Assembly: GCA_951799425.1 (NCBI GenBank)
Contig: OX637395.1
Location: 13,308,451 to 13,372,450 of the forward strand
Reading direction: 5' to 3'
DNA length: 64,000 bases
DNA from: Ilex aquifolium
Taxonomy: Eukaryota > Streptophyta > Magnoliopsida > Aquifoliales > Aquifoliaceae
Part shown: positions 32,229 to 44,601 of the stretch, one piece after another
Layout: every line of letters starts with the position of its first letter
How positions within the stretch are numbered: the stretch's first letter is position 1
Made by a program: the position numbers and the translations under genes
Notes under the pieces: generated by a model
Told to the model about the DNA's origin: nothing
The model's database searches: none
What the model saw: the letters and a program-made list of their open reading frames with translations, nothing else

Positions 32229-32445
32229 TGTTGGACGAAGAAAATGATTTTCTTTGAGCTACCCTATTGGGTGAAACTCTGGTTTGGACTCAACCTTAAT
32301 GACATGCATTAAGTGAAATATATACGACAATGTGCTTGGAACGTTTCTAAGCATAAATGGAAAGAGCACAAACACAAAATAAACTAATCTAAATTTGGGG
32401 GATTTGAATATAGGGAAAGAGTTGCACAAAGTACTGTGACTCTAA

Positions 32446-33029
32446 GGGCCTGTTTGGTATGTTTTTTGGGAAGAGTTTGGATTGGCTTGTCCAAATCTTT
32501 CCAAACCTAAAGATGGGATTCAACATTTAATATTGTCCATACCCATGTTTGGTATGCGCAGATATATATGACTATTATGATAATATATTTGTATATAAAT
32601 GACTATTGTGCCCCTTAACCAATTTAATCCAAACATGGGTATGGATATATAAGGAGTATAAATGTCATTTGAATGTGAAACCTCCAAACTCACATATGAA
32701 ACCCCCCCCCCCCCCCCAAATGGGTTTCATGAAACCCATGAACTTGGATTTCATGACCGGGGCGGATTTCAAACCCTAAACTACATACATAGTTACCAAA
32801 CATGGGTTTAAGGGGGTTTAGTCTCCAACCCATGTTCCAAAACCCCCCTTAGGGGCTATTTGGTATGTGGGTTTTGGGGGGGTTTTGGAACATGGGTTGA
32901 GGACTAAACCCCCTTAAACTCATGTTTGGTAACTATGTATGTAGTCTAGGGTTTGAAATCCGACCCGATCATGAAATTCAAGTTCATGGGTTTCATGAAA
33001 CACATGGGGGGAGGGGGGTTTCATAGGTC
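32446..33029. mobile_element. Fold-back element with ~150-bp arms (10-bp direct repeats)
   Basis: Two arms, roughly 32698-32850 and 32868-33025, are near-perfect reverse complements. For example, CATGGGTTTAAGGGGGTTTA, CTACATACATAGTTACC and GGTTTCATGAAACCCATGAA in the left arm reappear inverted in the right. A short loop (GGGGCTATTTGGTATG) separates them. GTGACTCTAA occurs at 32436-32445 and 33030-33039 and would be a 10-bp target duplication. The outer left end GGGCCTGTTTGGTATG resembles the loop, so an older MITE may have been duplicated in inverted orientation. The left arm has a C17 run at about 32703. Confidence 0.65.
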
Positions 33030-33159
33030 GTGACTCTAATAGTCTAATGTAAAACTCCATGTGTGGTACACATTGTCCCGAAGGAAAGAGAATGCTTTTG
33101 TGATTTCTTAAAATAGTGAAGTATCCCAAAGACTATTGAACAAACATCTCAAGGTCTAT

Positions 33160-34591
33160 GGGTGTGTTTGGATAATCGGCAAGGATAGGAATGGATTTGA
33201 TTTTTTGTATCCTAACCCATCCCACCCAAACCCATTCAGGCACTTAATTAGATGGGTTATGTATACCATCCAACCCAAACCATTGTTTGGCAAGAAACAA
33301 TTGAATGTGATGGACTCCATTTGACTTTTGTAGATATTTACCATTGTAGCCATTGATGAACCAGACCTCTATAGTGATCGCCACCACCGCCGCCACAACA
33401 GAAATGCCACCACCGCCACAACAAAACCACCACTGTCACAATAGAACACCCAAAGCCACCACTGCCACAACAGAACACCCACCACCACAACCATATTTCT
33501 CTCTCGTGGTCAGACTGTTTACAGTGGATCTCCGGCGAATCTACCGATGTTCTTCTCCGATTTCGGCCATCCGATACCGACGAACGAGAATCGAACCGAG
33601 TTCGCTCTCAATCTCATTCGAGAATTAGAAGGCTCACCTGGTGGAACCAAAAGCTTAGTCGAATTCAACAAATCATGGCAGGATTTGAAGCGAAGTAGAG
33701 CTCGAGATAATGATCCAAATCAATCCCCAAGTTCAACCCATAATTTATCGTTGAAATAAGCAATCAGTGCAAGCATTTCACGAGGAAAATTGGTCTCTAG
33801 AACAGCAAACGATTCAAGTCCTTCTTCAATGGTGCCCACATTTGCAAACCCTCTCTGGATCGAAATGCCGGTTCTATCGAAGCGATCGTTCAAAAATTCT
33901 CGGCGAATGCCAGAGATTTTTGGGATTCGATTGGGTGCAGTTTTGGTTACTGGGTTCATCTTAGCTACAATCTTCTGGCAACTCGATAATTCACCCAAAG
34001 GCATTCAAGAATGATTCCACCACCACCACACAATAGAAACATCCACCACCACCACCACAATAGAAACATCAACCACTATCAGATCTGAGAGATAGAGAAA
34101 TTAGGGTTTCAAAATCATCCACCATCGTGGTGGATAATTTTGACTGTGAATGGTCGTGGTTAGGGGTGGTGCTGGTGAAGATCTCTTCTTCATTCGGTCC
34201 ACTCCGGCACCCAAACCCATCCCAGCAAAAACCCTAGGCTTGGGCTTCGTCGCCTTCTCAAAGCGAGAGAGAGAGAGAGAGACGAGACAGACAAAGAGTG
34301 AGAGCCAGAGATCTAGAAGCGAGAGAGAGAGCTCAAAAGAGGAAGGTGGGGTAAATATGTCATTACCCTTCATAACCCGTCGGCTAGGATTGAAACCCAG
34401 GGTGGAGGTGGATTAATTTTAACCCATGTAGCATGGTTAAAAAGCATTGTAGCATCCGGGTCAAGGATAGACCCGGGATTTATATCCTACCTCAATTTTG
34501 ACTTCCCAAACAAAGGTTTTGTGGGACCCATTGTTTTATTACCCTATCCTTATGAAGTTAACCCACATTAACCCACTACCCAAACACACCC
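33160..34591 (+). mobile_element. TIR transposon carrying an ABCG gene fragment
   Basis: A 1432-bp segment with terminal inverted repeats GGGTGTGTTTGG (33160-33171) and CCAAACACACCC (34580-34591), flanked on both sides by TAT (33157-33159, 34592-34594). GGATAGG repeats inverted further in. Inside is the ABCG coding piece at 33493-34014, bordered on both sides by CCACCA-rich repeats. No transposase is present. Short TIRs with a 3-bp duplication suggest a PIF/Harbinger-type element, although TAT is not the usual TWA, so the superfamily is uncertain. A second stretch at 34145-34380 with a GAGAGA tract may also be acquired sequence. Confidence 0.6.
33493..34014 (+). pseudogene. Captured ABCG half-transporter exon fragment
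   Basis: One frame reads across the fragment: [74 protein letters not shown] and [17 protein letters not shown], ending SPKGIQE. These are the end of the nucleotide-binding domain, the linker and the first transmembrane helix of plant WBC-type ABCG transporters (the ABCG1/6/16/20 group, recalled from family knowledge). An in-frame TAA (33757-33759, after LSLK) sits where relatives carry a glutamate codon. There is no ATP-binding Walker A or B and no C-terminal half. It is a pseudogene fragment and cannot be a transporter. Confidence 0.85.
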
Positions 34592-34594
34592 TAT

Positions 34595-35991
34595 GAGCAC
34601 TAAGGAGGTCTGGAAACACTAAGGATGATAAGGTATCGGGTCTCAAAAATAGTCTCATTTTTCTTCTACAATGTCTTATTTCGACTAAAATAGTGCACTT
34701 TACTTCCTTGAGTTTTATAAATGTCCACATAACATAACCCTCACAAGTTTTGTGGACTAATCTTTACCATTAACTCTGTTAACGGAAGCAATAAAATAAC
34801 ATTAATACCCTTTTGTCACTTCTTTCCCGTTTCTTCTCAATCACCTTCCACCTTTTGTCGTCATGAATGACCACAAATAGCTTCGACACAGTCGCTCAAA
34901 TGGGGTGAAATAAAATTCTTATATCACAAAAATTGAGGCAGCCACTGAACTTCAATCTCTCCATTCACTAAAATGTTTCTTTATCATTTTTTTTTTAATC
35001 AAATCCAAAGAACAGACCCACAAAATATGGAAATAGATTTGGAACTCAAGTTCTCTAGAATCTTAGTTGATTGTCTTACTGCAGCACTCAAAGTATCAAA
35101 TACAAACTCAATTGCCTCAAAATTTAAACAAAAACTTTAAATCCAACTGCACCAACCCCCAATGCGCACCAGATTCAAATAAAAACCATCAAAACCAGTC
35201 GGTGCATGAACAGAGACCACACCCACTCATCCTTGCAACGCTTTGAAAATTTGAAAGTCCAAGTCAGAAGTCAAAAACCTATTCTTCGTAATCAATATTT
35301 AAAAATCAGAACTGACATATCCCCAAATATTGTCGTCAATTCCTCTCCTAATCTAAATCGCCACTACCACCATCACAAATCGACCCTAATTGCTACAGTG
35401 ACCAGCAACTACTCTGGCCCCCATCATCTTCGATCCTCAAACACTTTCGTCTCTAGTCTAGAACAACAATCCACTGTCGAGGGAAGTGAGGAAGAAGCAG
35501 AGAAACGAGACAGAATAGGTAAACAAATGAGAGAAGAAAGGAAGGGACGTTTATGGAGAAAATTAGGTGATTTCATATTTTTTGTAATTCTAGAAACATG
35601 CAAGGGTATTTATGTCTTCCAAAAATGTGTCGTACGAACCCAATCCTTTGAGGTTATGATCTATTTAGATGTGCGGTTGCCTGGGAAGGCTCTGGACCGG
35701 TTAACCGCCGATTTATGCCAAAAATATGGTAAGTGGAAAAAGAGAAAAAAGAAAAGACATACACCAAACATCATGGGAAGGAAAATGCCGTGAAAAAATT
35801 ATAGATTAAGCTGTCTATGCAGCACTGCACATAATTAATCAAAGGCAAGAAGTTGGGTCTTATCCACCATGCATTAGACCATAAAGAATAGGACTGTTTG
35901 CAAGATAAACCAATAAGAATTTTCAAGTAGAATTGTTCTTCAGCACAACCCTTTTGACAAAATCTCCAATGCAGTTGCACTCTTCTGTTCA
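34595..35991. other. Intergenic DNA and bZIP 3' flank
   Basis: An open frame of 195 codons at 35206-35793 (+) has a basic C-terminus (KWKKRKKKRH) and no recognisable domain. Its composition is ordinary and its flanks look like repeat DNA, so I do not call it a gene. The right end should contain the bZIP polyadenylation site; nothing decisive is visible. Confidence 0.35.
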
Positions 35992-38900
35992 TTACTGCTG
36001 GTCTCCGTTGCATTGCGTTCCACCAGAGTTTATACCCCCACGAATCCGCTTCTGCAGATGCTCCAAGCTAGCCACTCGCTGCATTGAAGAAGTTCGACCC
36101 ATCTTGTTCACACCAACTGTAGCTGCAGCTGGATTTTGCGGTACATCATCCACTGTAGGAATGTTGACCAAACCATTCTGAATTCTTGCATCGTGACTGG
36201 ACAGATGATTATTGGAAGCAGGTTGATAGAAGTGCTGCTTTGGGTCATCTTGCACAGGGACAGCAGCGTCTGTTGATGTGTCAGGACTTCCAGCAAAGGA
36301 TGGCATACTCATTGTCGACATCTCAGACATGGCTTGGAACAACGGATTCAACCCAGTAACTCTTTTAACTGTCTCCTCAGCCATCTTCACCTGCAAATAA
36401 TAAAAGCAATCACATGAGAAATTTTGTATAAAATATTCGTTTCACAGAAGAGGGTTGCCTACATTATGTCGTTTCCTGTCTACTTCACTTTATTTTCAGT
36501 CACAATAAAAACATGCACAGGCAGTTTCATGTTTGGTTTTCGTTTCATTTGTTTTTTGGGGTCTGGCACAGAGTTGTTTAACTGTGTCCAAAGATATATT
36601 TCCAAAACACCTTTCGGAGACGATGGGCAATGCACCCCGTCACAAAACTCCAAAGAACTGTTTACCTTTGCTCTCAATGTTTCAACATCAGCTTTCAGAA
36701 CTCTATTGTCAACAGCCGCATCATTGTACTTCTGGCTTATGTCAGTTAGACGCTTCAATAAAGAAGAATTCTCAACTCTTAACTGAGAAACCTACGAAGA
36801 ACCAAGAAGAAGATATCGTCAGTCAGACTAATTATGAAGATAATTCATAAATGAAGGCAATGGTCAAGTATGTGAAAAACCTGTGTCTCAAGTTCGGTCA
36901 AATGAGCCTGTTTTCTTCTTCTTGAGCGTCTTGCTGATTCCCTATTTGAAAGCATTCTGACAAACACTAGACGAATTAATTGAAGGGAATTGATTTTGAC
37001 AACAAAATGCATGCACAACAAAAAACCCCATTTTTGGAAAGGACAGACAAATTCAGAAATATAGGAGCAAACATTTAAGGGTCTTATAATGCATGAAATA
37101 TCAAAAGTGTAGTATGTTCCACAAAGCAATCATATAGTAGCTCTAAAGTTCACCTGAACAAGAAGAGAGTAGCTGCTGGTTTGATAGACAGCAGTCTTCT
37201 CCTTCAAAAACTCTTTCTAAAGTGAAAGAGTCAAGCATCATATCTGTCATAAACATGCAGATTTGAGCACCCAATTGGTTAAAATTAATTAGTCTTGGCA
37301 CCTTGAACCTCATCTGTTTAGGAGTTAAACTTGTGATCTTTATGATCAGAGCATTTCTTATGATGACTGATACCCTATTTTTGACATTTCAAGTTTTAAA
37401 GAAGGTTGATCTCAATTGTTTGTCAAACACAATCGTAAACAAAGAACCCATAGGGCGCTCGGTCGAAGTGCAACTCTCCACTGTTGAAAAAAGAAAGTGT
37501 TTTGATGCTTCCTTGCTGAATAAGGGACTCAATTCTCCTTCACAACCAATTAAAAGGCTAGGCCCACTAGGTTTCTAGATACTTTGTTGGCTCTAGAATT
37601 ATGGCACTTGTGAAATCCCTAGCGTAGGAAGTAATGTAATTAAAGCCAAGAAGATGAACAATGACAAGACAAATGAAAATTTTCTTCATTGACTAAGAAT
37701 ATTTTGTCAATAACTACAAGATTAATGCTATTTATCTGCTGTCTGCCGCAGGTTGTCTTAGGGGAAAAAGATTCATATTCCAGTAACTAAAATCATCCAA
37801 CGGATGATCTCTTGTTAACAAGATTACCAGAGTAGACAATTTCTGATCATAAATTCTTGTCTTCCCATGGATTTGTTCGATGGAGAACAATGCCAGGAAC
37901 AGAAGTTCCAAAACATGAATCAACAACCCTTTTTGAACTTTACATGCAGCCTATAAACATGCAAGCATTGTCTTAAAAGACAATTTATATTTTAGAATTC
38001 CGTGATTGAAGACTAACACTGGAAGCTTTTATTCTTCAACTAAATGTTTCCACCTACAAACTGATATGTTCACTAATCTCCCATGTTATGTATGATATAG
38101 CGAACTCCAACACCATAAATACCAATTTCTACATTGATAAAAACTATTAGCAACTTCAAAAGTGAAAAATGAGTACCTCCTGACACGTTTTGCATCAGCA
38201 GGGTCCCTATTCTGAGTTGTTTCTGTTTCTCCTTCCAGGTCATCATCATCTGACTGTTCTTGTGATGATCCACTTGTTGTTGACCTCAACTGAACCCCAG
38301 ATTTCTTTTGCATGGCAGGCAATGAAGGAATTCCAAGTGGTCCGACAGCTTCCTTATCTTGTCCCTTGGAGGAATCGTACCCAGATCCTACATAGGTTAT
38401 GAGAACACAAAAAGATATTATTTTACCAAGATAACTCAATCAACCCTCATGCTGCATTCCACAACGTATTTTCTGTGTAAGGATCCAAATACAGAAGCAG
38501 AGAAAACATAAAATACACAAATCATGTGATTAATACCCAGTCTGGTTCCCCGAAACCGAGGGCACTACGAAGGAAAGAGTGCTTCCAGACCTACATTTGG
38601 CTCTATTTGCACAAAGTGCCTACCCTCAAATACAATTTCGATAACCTTGCGGTTGTGCCCAAGCATTTTACCAAACCCAGCATGTGATTAATAGGTGGGG
38701 GACAAACTTAATTACATACTGCATACCAAGAACTAGAGATTGGCAAAGCAAAGCTTTGTAGGGCTTTCAGTTTACCATGTTATTAAATCTATTTAACCAT
38801 GGATGTTCTAAAATTTTCTAGTTAACTTAGTATGCATACCAATTGGCGTCCTACTACACCACTCCATTGCCAATGGGTGGTAAAGAATGGATTCCCACCA

Positions 38901-41900
38901 ATTATGTTAACCTAAAGTTCTTCACTTACACTATATATACCCTTAAATAAAAAGGACAGAAAATTCAAACCTAATGCTCGCAACTAATTCTCCATCCAAC
39001 TTTTCCCATAACTTTACTCAGCTGTTATAAAGCCCAAAAGTGGAGTGCAAATCGAAGGAACTTTATCAGCAACAAAACAAGTCCACAGTTTGACCTGGAA
39101 TGCAGTGAAATGGTTCACAAAAAAATTCGACCAACTCTTCCCACAAGATTCACAACTGACAAGACAACTCCAATCCCCCAATCAGTAACATCGGCTGTGA
39201 CACAACAGGTACACTATACACAAATAGGTGATACATATACATACCTTCATACATATATAGATATAAACTTGGTAAAATTGATTGTAAACTACAATGACAT
39301 GGTGCAAACTTCGGGATTTGTCTAACCACTTCTATTCTCAACATCTGTCTCCGAGAAGAGGACTGTAACTCTGGAAGACACAATCTACTGGCCATGATCA
39401 GGGCATTTATGCATGCACACAAGTTGCATGGTGCAGGAGCACACACAATGCATGTAGGGTTCTCAAATGCCAGGACAGTGCAGTTAGAGCATGGAAATAA
39501 CAATATTCCATAATAACATCAAGATACTAACCTTTAGAAGGAATCTGAGATCCCAACTGTGAAGTATTGGAAGCCTGTGATGCATTGTCAGGTATGGCGG
39601 TAGATTCTTGAGGTTTCACATAAGATGCCTATAGACATGAATAAGAACATTAGTTAGTTAAACAGTGCCTGTGATCTTTCAGCACAAGGTTAAAGAAAGT
39701 CATTTTTTAAAATATATGTGCTGGTGGAATCACAATTAAGTTAATATGCACCTCCCTTCCCACCTCCAAAACCCAAAAAAAGAAAAAGATCAAAAATCCA
39801 AAAGAGGAAAAAGGTAACATAAGTTAAGAGTTAGCAAGGCATACATGTGAGGTACAAAAACATTAATCATTTCTAAGTCCTCTAGACAGAGTAGATAGAA
39901 TTTGAGTATGACAACACCCTCATACTGCTCCATTATTGTAGCTTATGTTTTATCCTTTTCTTTCATTTACAAATCTTGTAAAACAGCATCTTATGCCCTC
40001 TGTTGCTCTACACAAGGAGTTAGTAGACAAATCTTTACTTAAGAACTTCACCTCTAGCAACCAAACATATAAAAAATCTCTGGTATTTTACGCTTTTTCC
40101 TCTTCCTTAAGCCCCAACCTCTCAAAAATCTATATATATATAAAACAAACATTATTTTTTTGTGTGAGAGGGCTTGAGAAGTCTTCCCTCCTCAAACGCT
40201 TATTTTCTAGATTTTTGAAATATTTAATTATCTCCTTCCAAGTCAAATTATTCTATTTGGTTTATTTAACTACTACCTCTATCTTTTGTAACCTAAGAAG
40301 TACAGATACGGATACGACACGATTCGGACACGCAGACATGAAATTTTTCAAAGAAGTAGGGCACGGACACGTTGACGATACGTTAAATAATATGTATGTA
40401 CATATATATTATCATAATAATCTTTTAATTCATCATTTCTCTAATTCTAAAAATTCACATCATGATATCACTATGTAAAAGGTACAATATAAGATATACT
40501 GGTACACATTCAACATTAACATTCATGATCCAACAATCAATGACTACTACAACTTTTATTTTCAAAAATATTCTACTTCGTAACACTAATTTTCATCAAT
40601 TTTTAAGAGCCCCAATTTTGTAACCCCGTTTTTCTCACATTACTTTCATATTAAAAATTTATTCTATTTGTATATAAGTTCGTATTCATATTCAAAATTA
40701 TGTTACATTCATGTCTTATGCTCAATTTAATGATCATAACTTATTTTATATTATGATTCTGATTTATATCCCTTTAAAATTACAAAAATAACTCTTAAAT
40801 ATAAAATTATTTAAAAAGTTCTCAAAACGTGTCTCCAGCGTGTTGGTCGTGTGTCTCCAATGTGTCTTGAGCATGTTTGCCGCGTGTCCCCAACGTTAGG
40901 GATCTTCCACATCCTTCCTACCCGACCCTATCCAATTATTGGAATTCCGCAAAATTTCAGCTGGCCAATGGAAGAAATTTTAGTATTCCGCAAAATCACA
41001 GATAGGAATGCGGAATACCCATAAAAATTTTGCATTCCTATCCAATCTGCACATATATTTAATTTTTTTTTTAAATAATATATTTGGTATAAAACGACTT
41101 CGTTTTAAAGTTGATTTAGTGGTTGGGTTTGATTGCAATGGACTTGGAAGAAAAGGAGCTTGTGGACATGAATGGTGCTATGGGCAAACAAATTTGATTT
41201 GGTAGGTGGGTTTGAGTTTTTTCATTATAGTTTTGATGTATAATGAGTTATGTTTGTTGTAAGCCCTCTGCCATTGAAGATATTAAGGAGAGTCCAAGGG
41301 AGAGACTATCAAGTAAAACCCCCTCGGATTTGAAGGTGTCGAGGGCAATTTCATCAAAGAAGAGATGAAGGTTATAGAGTAAAGGATCAACAACAATGAT
41401 AAGAGTAAAGGATGGGTATGACAACAATGATAGAGTAAAGGATCCGTATTTCGCACTCCTACCCGAACTTTCGAGTCGATTTTTTTGGACAGAATTCGAC
41501 TCGGAACATTAACCTCGATCTGGTTGGGTCGGCCAAGAAATTGGCCTTCTGCAATTCATCAGTTCGGAAGATCAAATCCACTGGGGGCTGTTTCAGCCCT
41601 ACCAAACATGTCCAAAACGTGTCCTAAAAAAAATTAATAATAAAAAAATCGGACACTCATTTTAACGTGTTCGACACGTGTCCAAGTGTGTTCGTGTCCC
41701 AGATGTATCCGACACTGACACTCTGCCCAAAATGAAGTATCCGTGCTTCCTAATTTGTAACTACTCCCATTATCTTTTTAAATTATTTCAAATTTAAATT
41801 TTCAATCATGCTTCTTCATGTTTTAACATTTAACAAAAAATTATTTTAACTCCTTAATGAGTAATTTTTCAGTAATGTGAGGATTAGAAAAGGTGGGATT

Positions 41901-43364
41901 GGGTGATGATGAGGGACACAAATTCCGTGCATCACACAGGACGGCCGCTAGTAAGCTACTAAAAGAAACTATGTTTTCTTGCATGCATCCAGAAGACAGA
42001 GGAATACAATAGATGCAACTTCCAATTTCAGACAGAGGAAATACTCTGCAGCTTAAATAGGATACTTGTTCACAAGGATTACTATTCCGAATAGGCCTTG
42101 ATTGATTAGGCCTCACAATAACATAGTTGATGAATTCAAGACATATCTGCAGAAACAATAATTAGTTTTATAACCTTTAGGAAACTTGCTAAAGCCTCCA
42201 TGCTAGCAAGTAATATCACTGAATAGATCAGAGTAATATTGTGGATGGACACTACAAATTATGGTGATACGGATTATAAATACAAAAGAACCATTATTTG
42301 CATTCTTCATGACTGCAGAAGTGATGCATTAAACCAAACCCATTTGAGGAGAAAGGAGAAAAGAAAGAAAAAGAACTAGGACAAGGTTAGACAATACAGA
42401 TCCAAACTAGTTACTCATTTTTTTCGAAATCTCTTCATCCTCCTCCAAATCTTTTCATCCTCCTTACAAAGATATTAAAGAGTTGATAATAAGAAGGTTG
42501 TCAACAAATTTTTTAAAACATTCTCCGGGACAAAAGGATTGCGGAATTAGCCATCTTAATTTTCTTGAATCGAGATGGAACTGAAGACACCCACAATACG
42601 GAGACCTTCTAAACTAACACATAACTACTATGGCAAAAGAAAGATCAAATACAATTCAACCAAACTAAAAACAATAATGGGAATTTTAACAGAACTAAGC
42701 AAAGAATTCAATCTATTGCCTTACTATTTCAAAACCATAAGACCCAGTTAAGTAGCTGAGAGAATTGTGTGTGTGTTTGTGCCTGTCTGTTTTTGCAATC
42801 CCATATTTAGCATCAACCATAAAACTTATAAGCACCATTTTTTTGCTTTTCTTATTTCATCCATTCAATTTTCTCGGCAACTAAACAGAACCCAAAAACC
42901 AGAAGATGTCAAAGAAATCGTACCCGAGTTAAAGCCACAGCAGCACAAGCGAGATTGAGTCGACTCTTGAGAAAAGCCTGATATTCTTCCGAATCAACCG
43001 GCACATTTGGTGGTGGTGACCCTCCAAACGGCGCCGTGTTGGTCGAACTCGCACCAATCTCCGTTTGATCACGATTATGGTCACGATCTTTGACCTCGAC
43101 GACGTCGTTCTTGATATCAGTCTGTTTAGACGACGACGAAGAGGGAATAGGCGGAGGCGGAGGCGGCGGTGGTTGGGCGGCGGATGAATTGGATGCGGAC
43201 GCCTCCTGGAGGAAGCGCTGGAAGGCCCACTCGGAGGAGCTGCGGTTCATCATCTTTGATGCGGACGAGGATGAGTATTCGTCATCGGTAGCTTGGGAGA
43301 GATGAATCGGCGGCGGTGACCAAAATTGGTCGGCAATGTCGTCCACTGAAAACACCCTATCCAT
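35992..43364 (-). CDS. Group C bZIP transcription factor, CPRF2 / AtbZIP10-25 type
   Basis: Six exons on the minus strand: 43364-42924, 39628-39532, 38387-38177, 36956-36881, 36791-36666, 36390-35992. All junctions are GT..AG and the sum is 1350 bp, 449 residues plus stop. N-terminus [19 protein letters not shown], acidic [19 protein letters not shown], basic region [17 protein letters not shown] with N254 and R262, then a zipper L272, L279, L286, I293, A300, L307, L314; C-terminal [19 protein letters not shown]. This matches parsley CPRF2 and the group C (Opaque2-like) factors, which bind ACGT elements and heterodimerise with group S1. Start chosen at 43364 by family; an in-frame ATG at 43409 would add a GA-repeat peptide. 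Intron 1 is 3.3 kb and holds a transposon. Confidence 0.93.
40293..41753. mobile_element. TIR element in bZIP intron 1 (8-bp TSD TTTGTAAC)
   Basis: Ends CTAAGAAGTACAGATAC and, inverted, TTAGGAAGCACGGATAC, flanked by TTTGTAAC at 40285-40292 and 41754-41761. The 8-bp duplication fits a hAT-like element. Subterminal DNA is full of CGGACACG and CGTGTCC motifs in opposite orientations at the two ends. The centre (about 40900-41610) differs in composition and may be a nested insertion, starting near TAGGGATCTTCC and ending near CAGCCCTACC. No transposase. It lies wholly inside the intron and leaves the splice sites intact. Confidence 0.65.
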
Positions 43365-43366
43365 TT

Positions 43367-43370
<4 letters not shown>

Positions 43371-43399
<29 letters not shown>
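43371..43399 (-). repeat. (GA)n microsatellite in bZIP 5' leader
   Basis: A CT run on the plus strand, GA on the coding strand, ending about 7 bases before the chosen ATG. Purine repeats in 5' leaders are frequent in plant genes. It would be translated as Arg-Glu repeats if the upstream in-frame ATG were used. Confidence 0.85.
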
Positions 43400-43404
<5 letters not shown>

Positions 43405-43409
43405 CTCAC

Positions 43410-44601
43410 TCAAAGACTAGTAAATACTTGTATTTCTACACCTGGGTTTTGCTAGGATACTCCTACTACGTTGTTTACTAAACATTATTGAGAATGATAG
43501 AATAAGAACATATTAGTTATAATTCGTTTTTGAAGGACGATGTAACATAAAATTTAAGTGTTTATAATTTAATTACATTTTAATATTAATTTTTTATTTT
43601 AATATTAATCTTATCAATTATTTTTTTTTAAAATAAAATAAATTTTTTTTCAAAGTATACGACCCTAAAAGAATATCAACATGTATATATTACTATCGTA
43701 TAATGTCAAAATTAAACAATTCAACTTATAATAAAAATAGGTAATATGATAAAAATGAGTGTAAAAAATTTGTGAGAATAAAATTTAACATGTTAAATAT
43801 CTTATTATATAGATGATAGGGTTTTGATATTATATATTGTTTTATTAGTTTTTAAAAAATAAATGTATTAATTTTTTTTTTTTTTGGGGGAGGGGTATGG
43901 ATAAAAACCAAATATCATATCAATTGGTGCATAGCATTTTGGAAAGTAACAAACTTGTTGTTTTGCATGATATATATCTCAATTTTTGTGGTCTATGTTT
44001 TAGAAACTATTAGAAATTTGGAAGTTTTTGGTACGTATTATGCATTTATCTAATATTACAGTTATGAAATTAAATTTCAACTTATAAAAATATAATCACG
44101 GTTAAGATTGATTTAATTTTTATTTATTTTTATCTATTAGTATAAAATTTATCCCTAAATTTGTTTTTCCGCTCAAAAAATATCAATTTTTCAGCACAAC
44201 TTTCAATGTCAAACAATTCAACCAACACACTTTCCAATATCAATTTACTCCATTAATTCACAGTTACCTTTCTATTCTCTCTCTTCTCTACCTCTATCTT
44301 ATTTTCTCTCTGTTTAGTTTAATTTTAAATTATATAATTAAAAAATAAATATAAAAATTAATTATTATTAAAAATATAAATATCACGTTATTAATGTTCG
44401 ATTTTTTTATATTATAGATTGTTTTCAGAGACAAAATTATTGCTAGTATTTATATGTTATGACAAGGTTTTTGTTTTGATTTTGACTAAGTGTCTTTTTC
44501 ACCAATGTTCAACTTAAAAAATTCATCAGTTTCTAAATTTATTTTGGAAACTATTGTCATATACACAACCTTGCAAGTAGAGAGTTTCATTTTATCGCTT
44601 T
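43410..44601. other. Intergenic DNA with the bZIP promoter region
   Basis: Very AT-rich, no protein signature. The proximal promoter of the bZIP gene must be here (43400 rightwards), but no clear TATA box or ACGT element cluster stands out. A T-run followed by GGGGGAGGGG lies near 43870. Confidence 0.35.

Noticed and set aside
33720..34373. Minus-strand open frames over the ABCG fragment
   Set aside because: Antisense shadows of the captured fragment and its flanks.
35206..35793. 195-codon plus-strand open frame
   Set aside because: No motif, ordinary composition, basic low-complexity tail, repeat-like surroundings; could not be supported as a gene.
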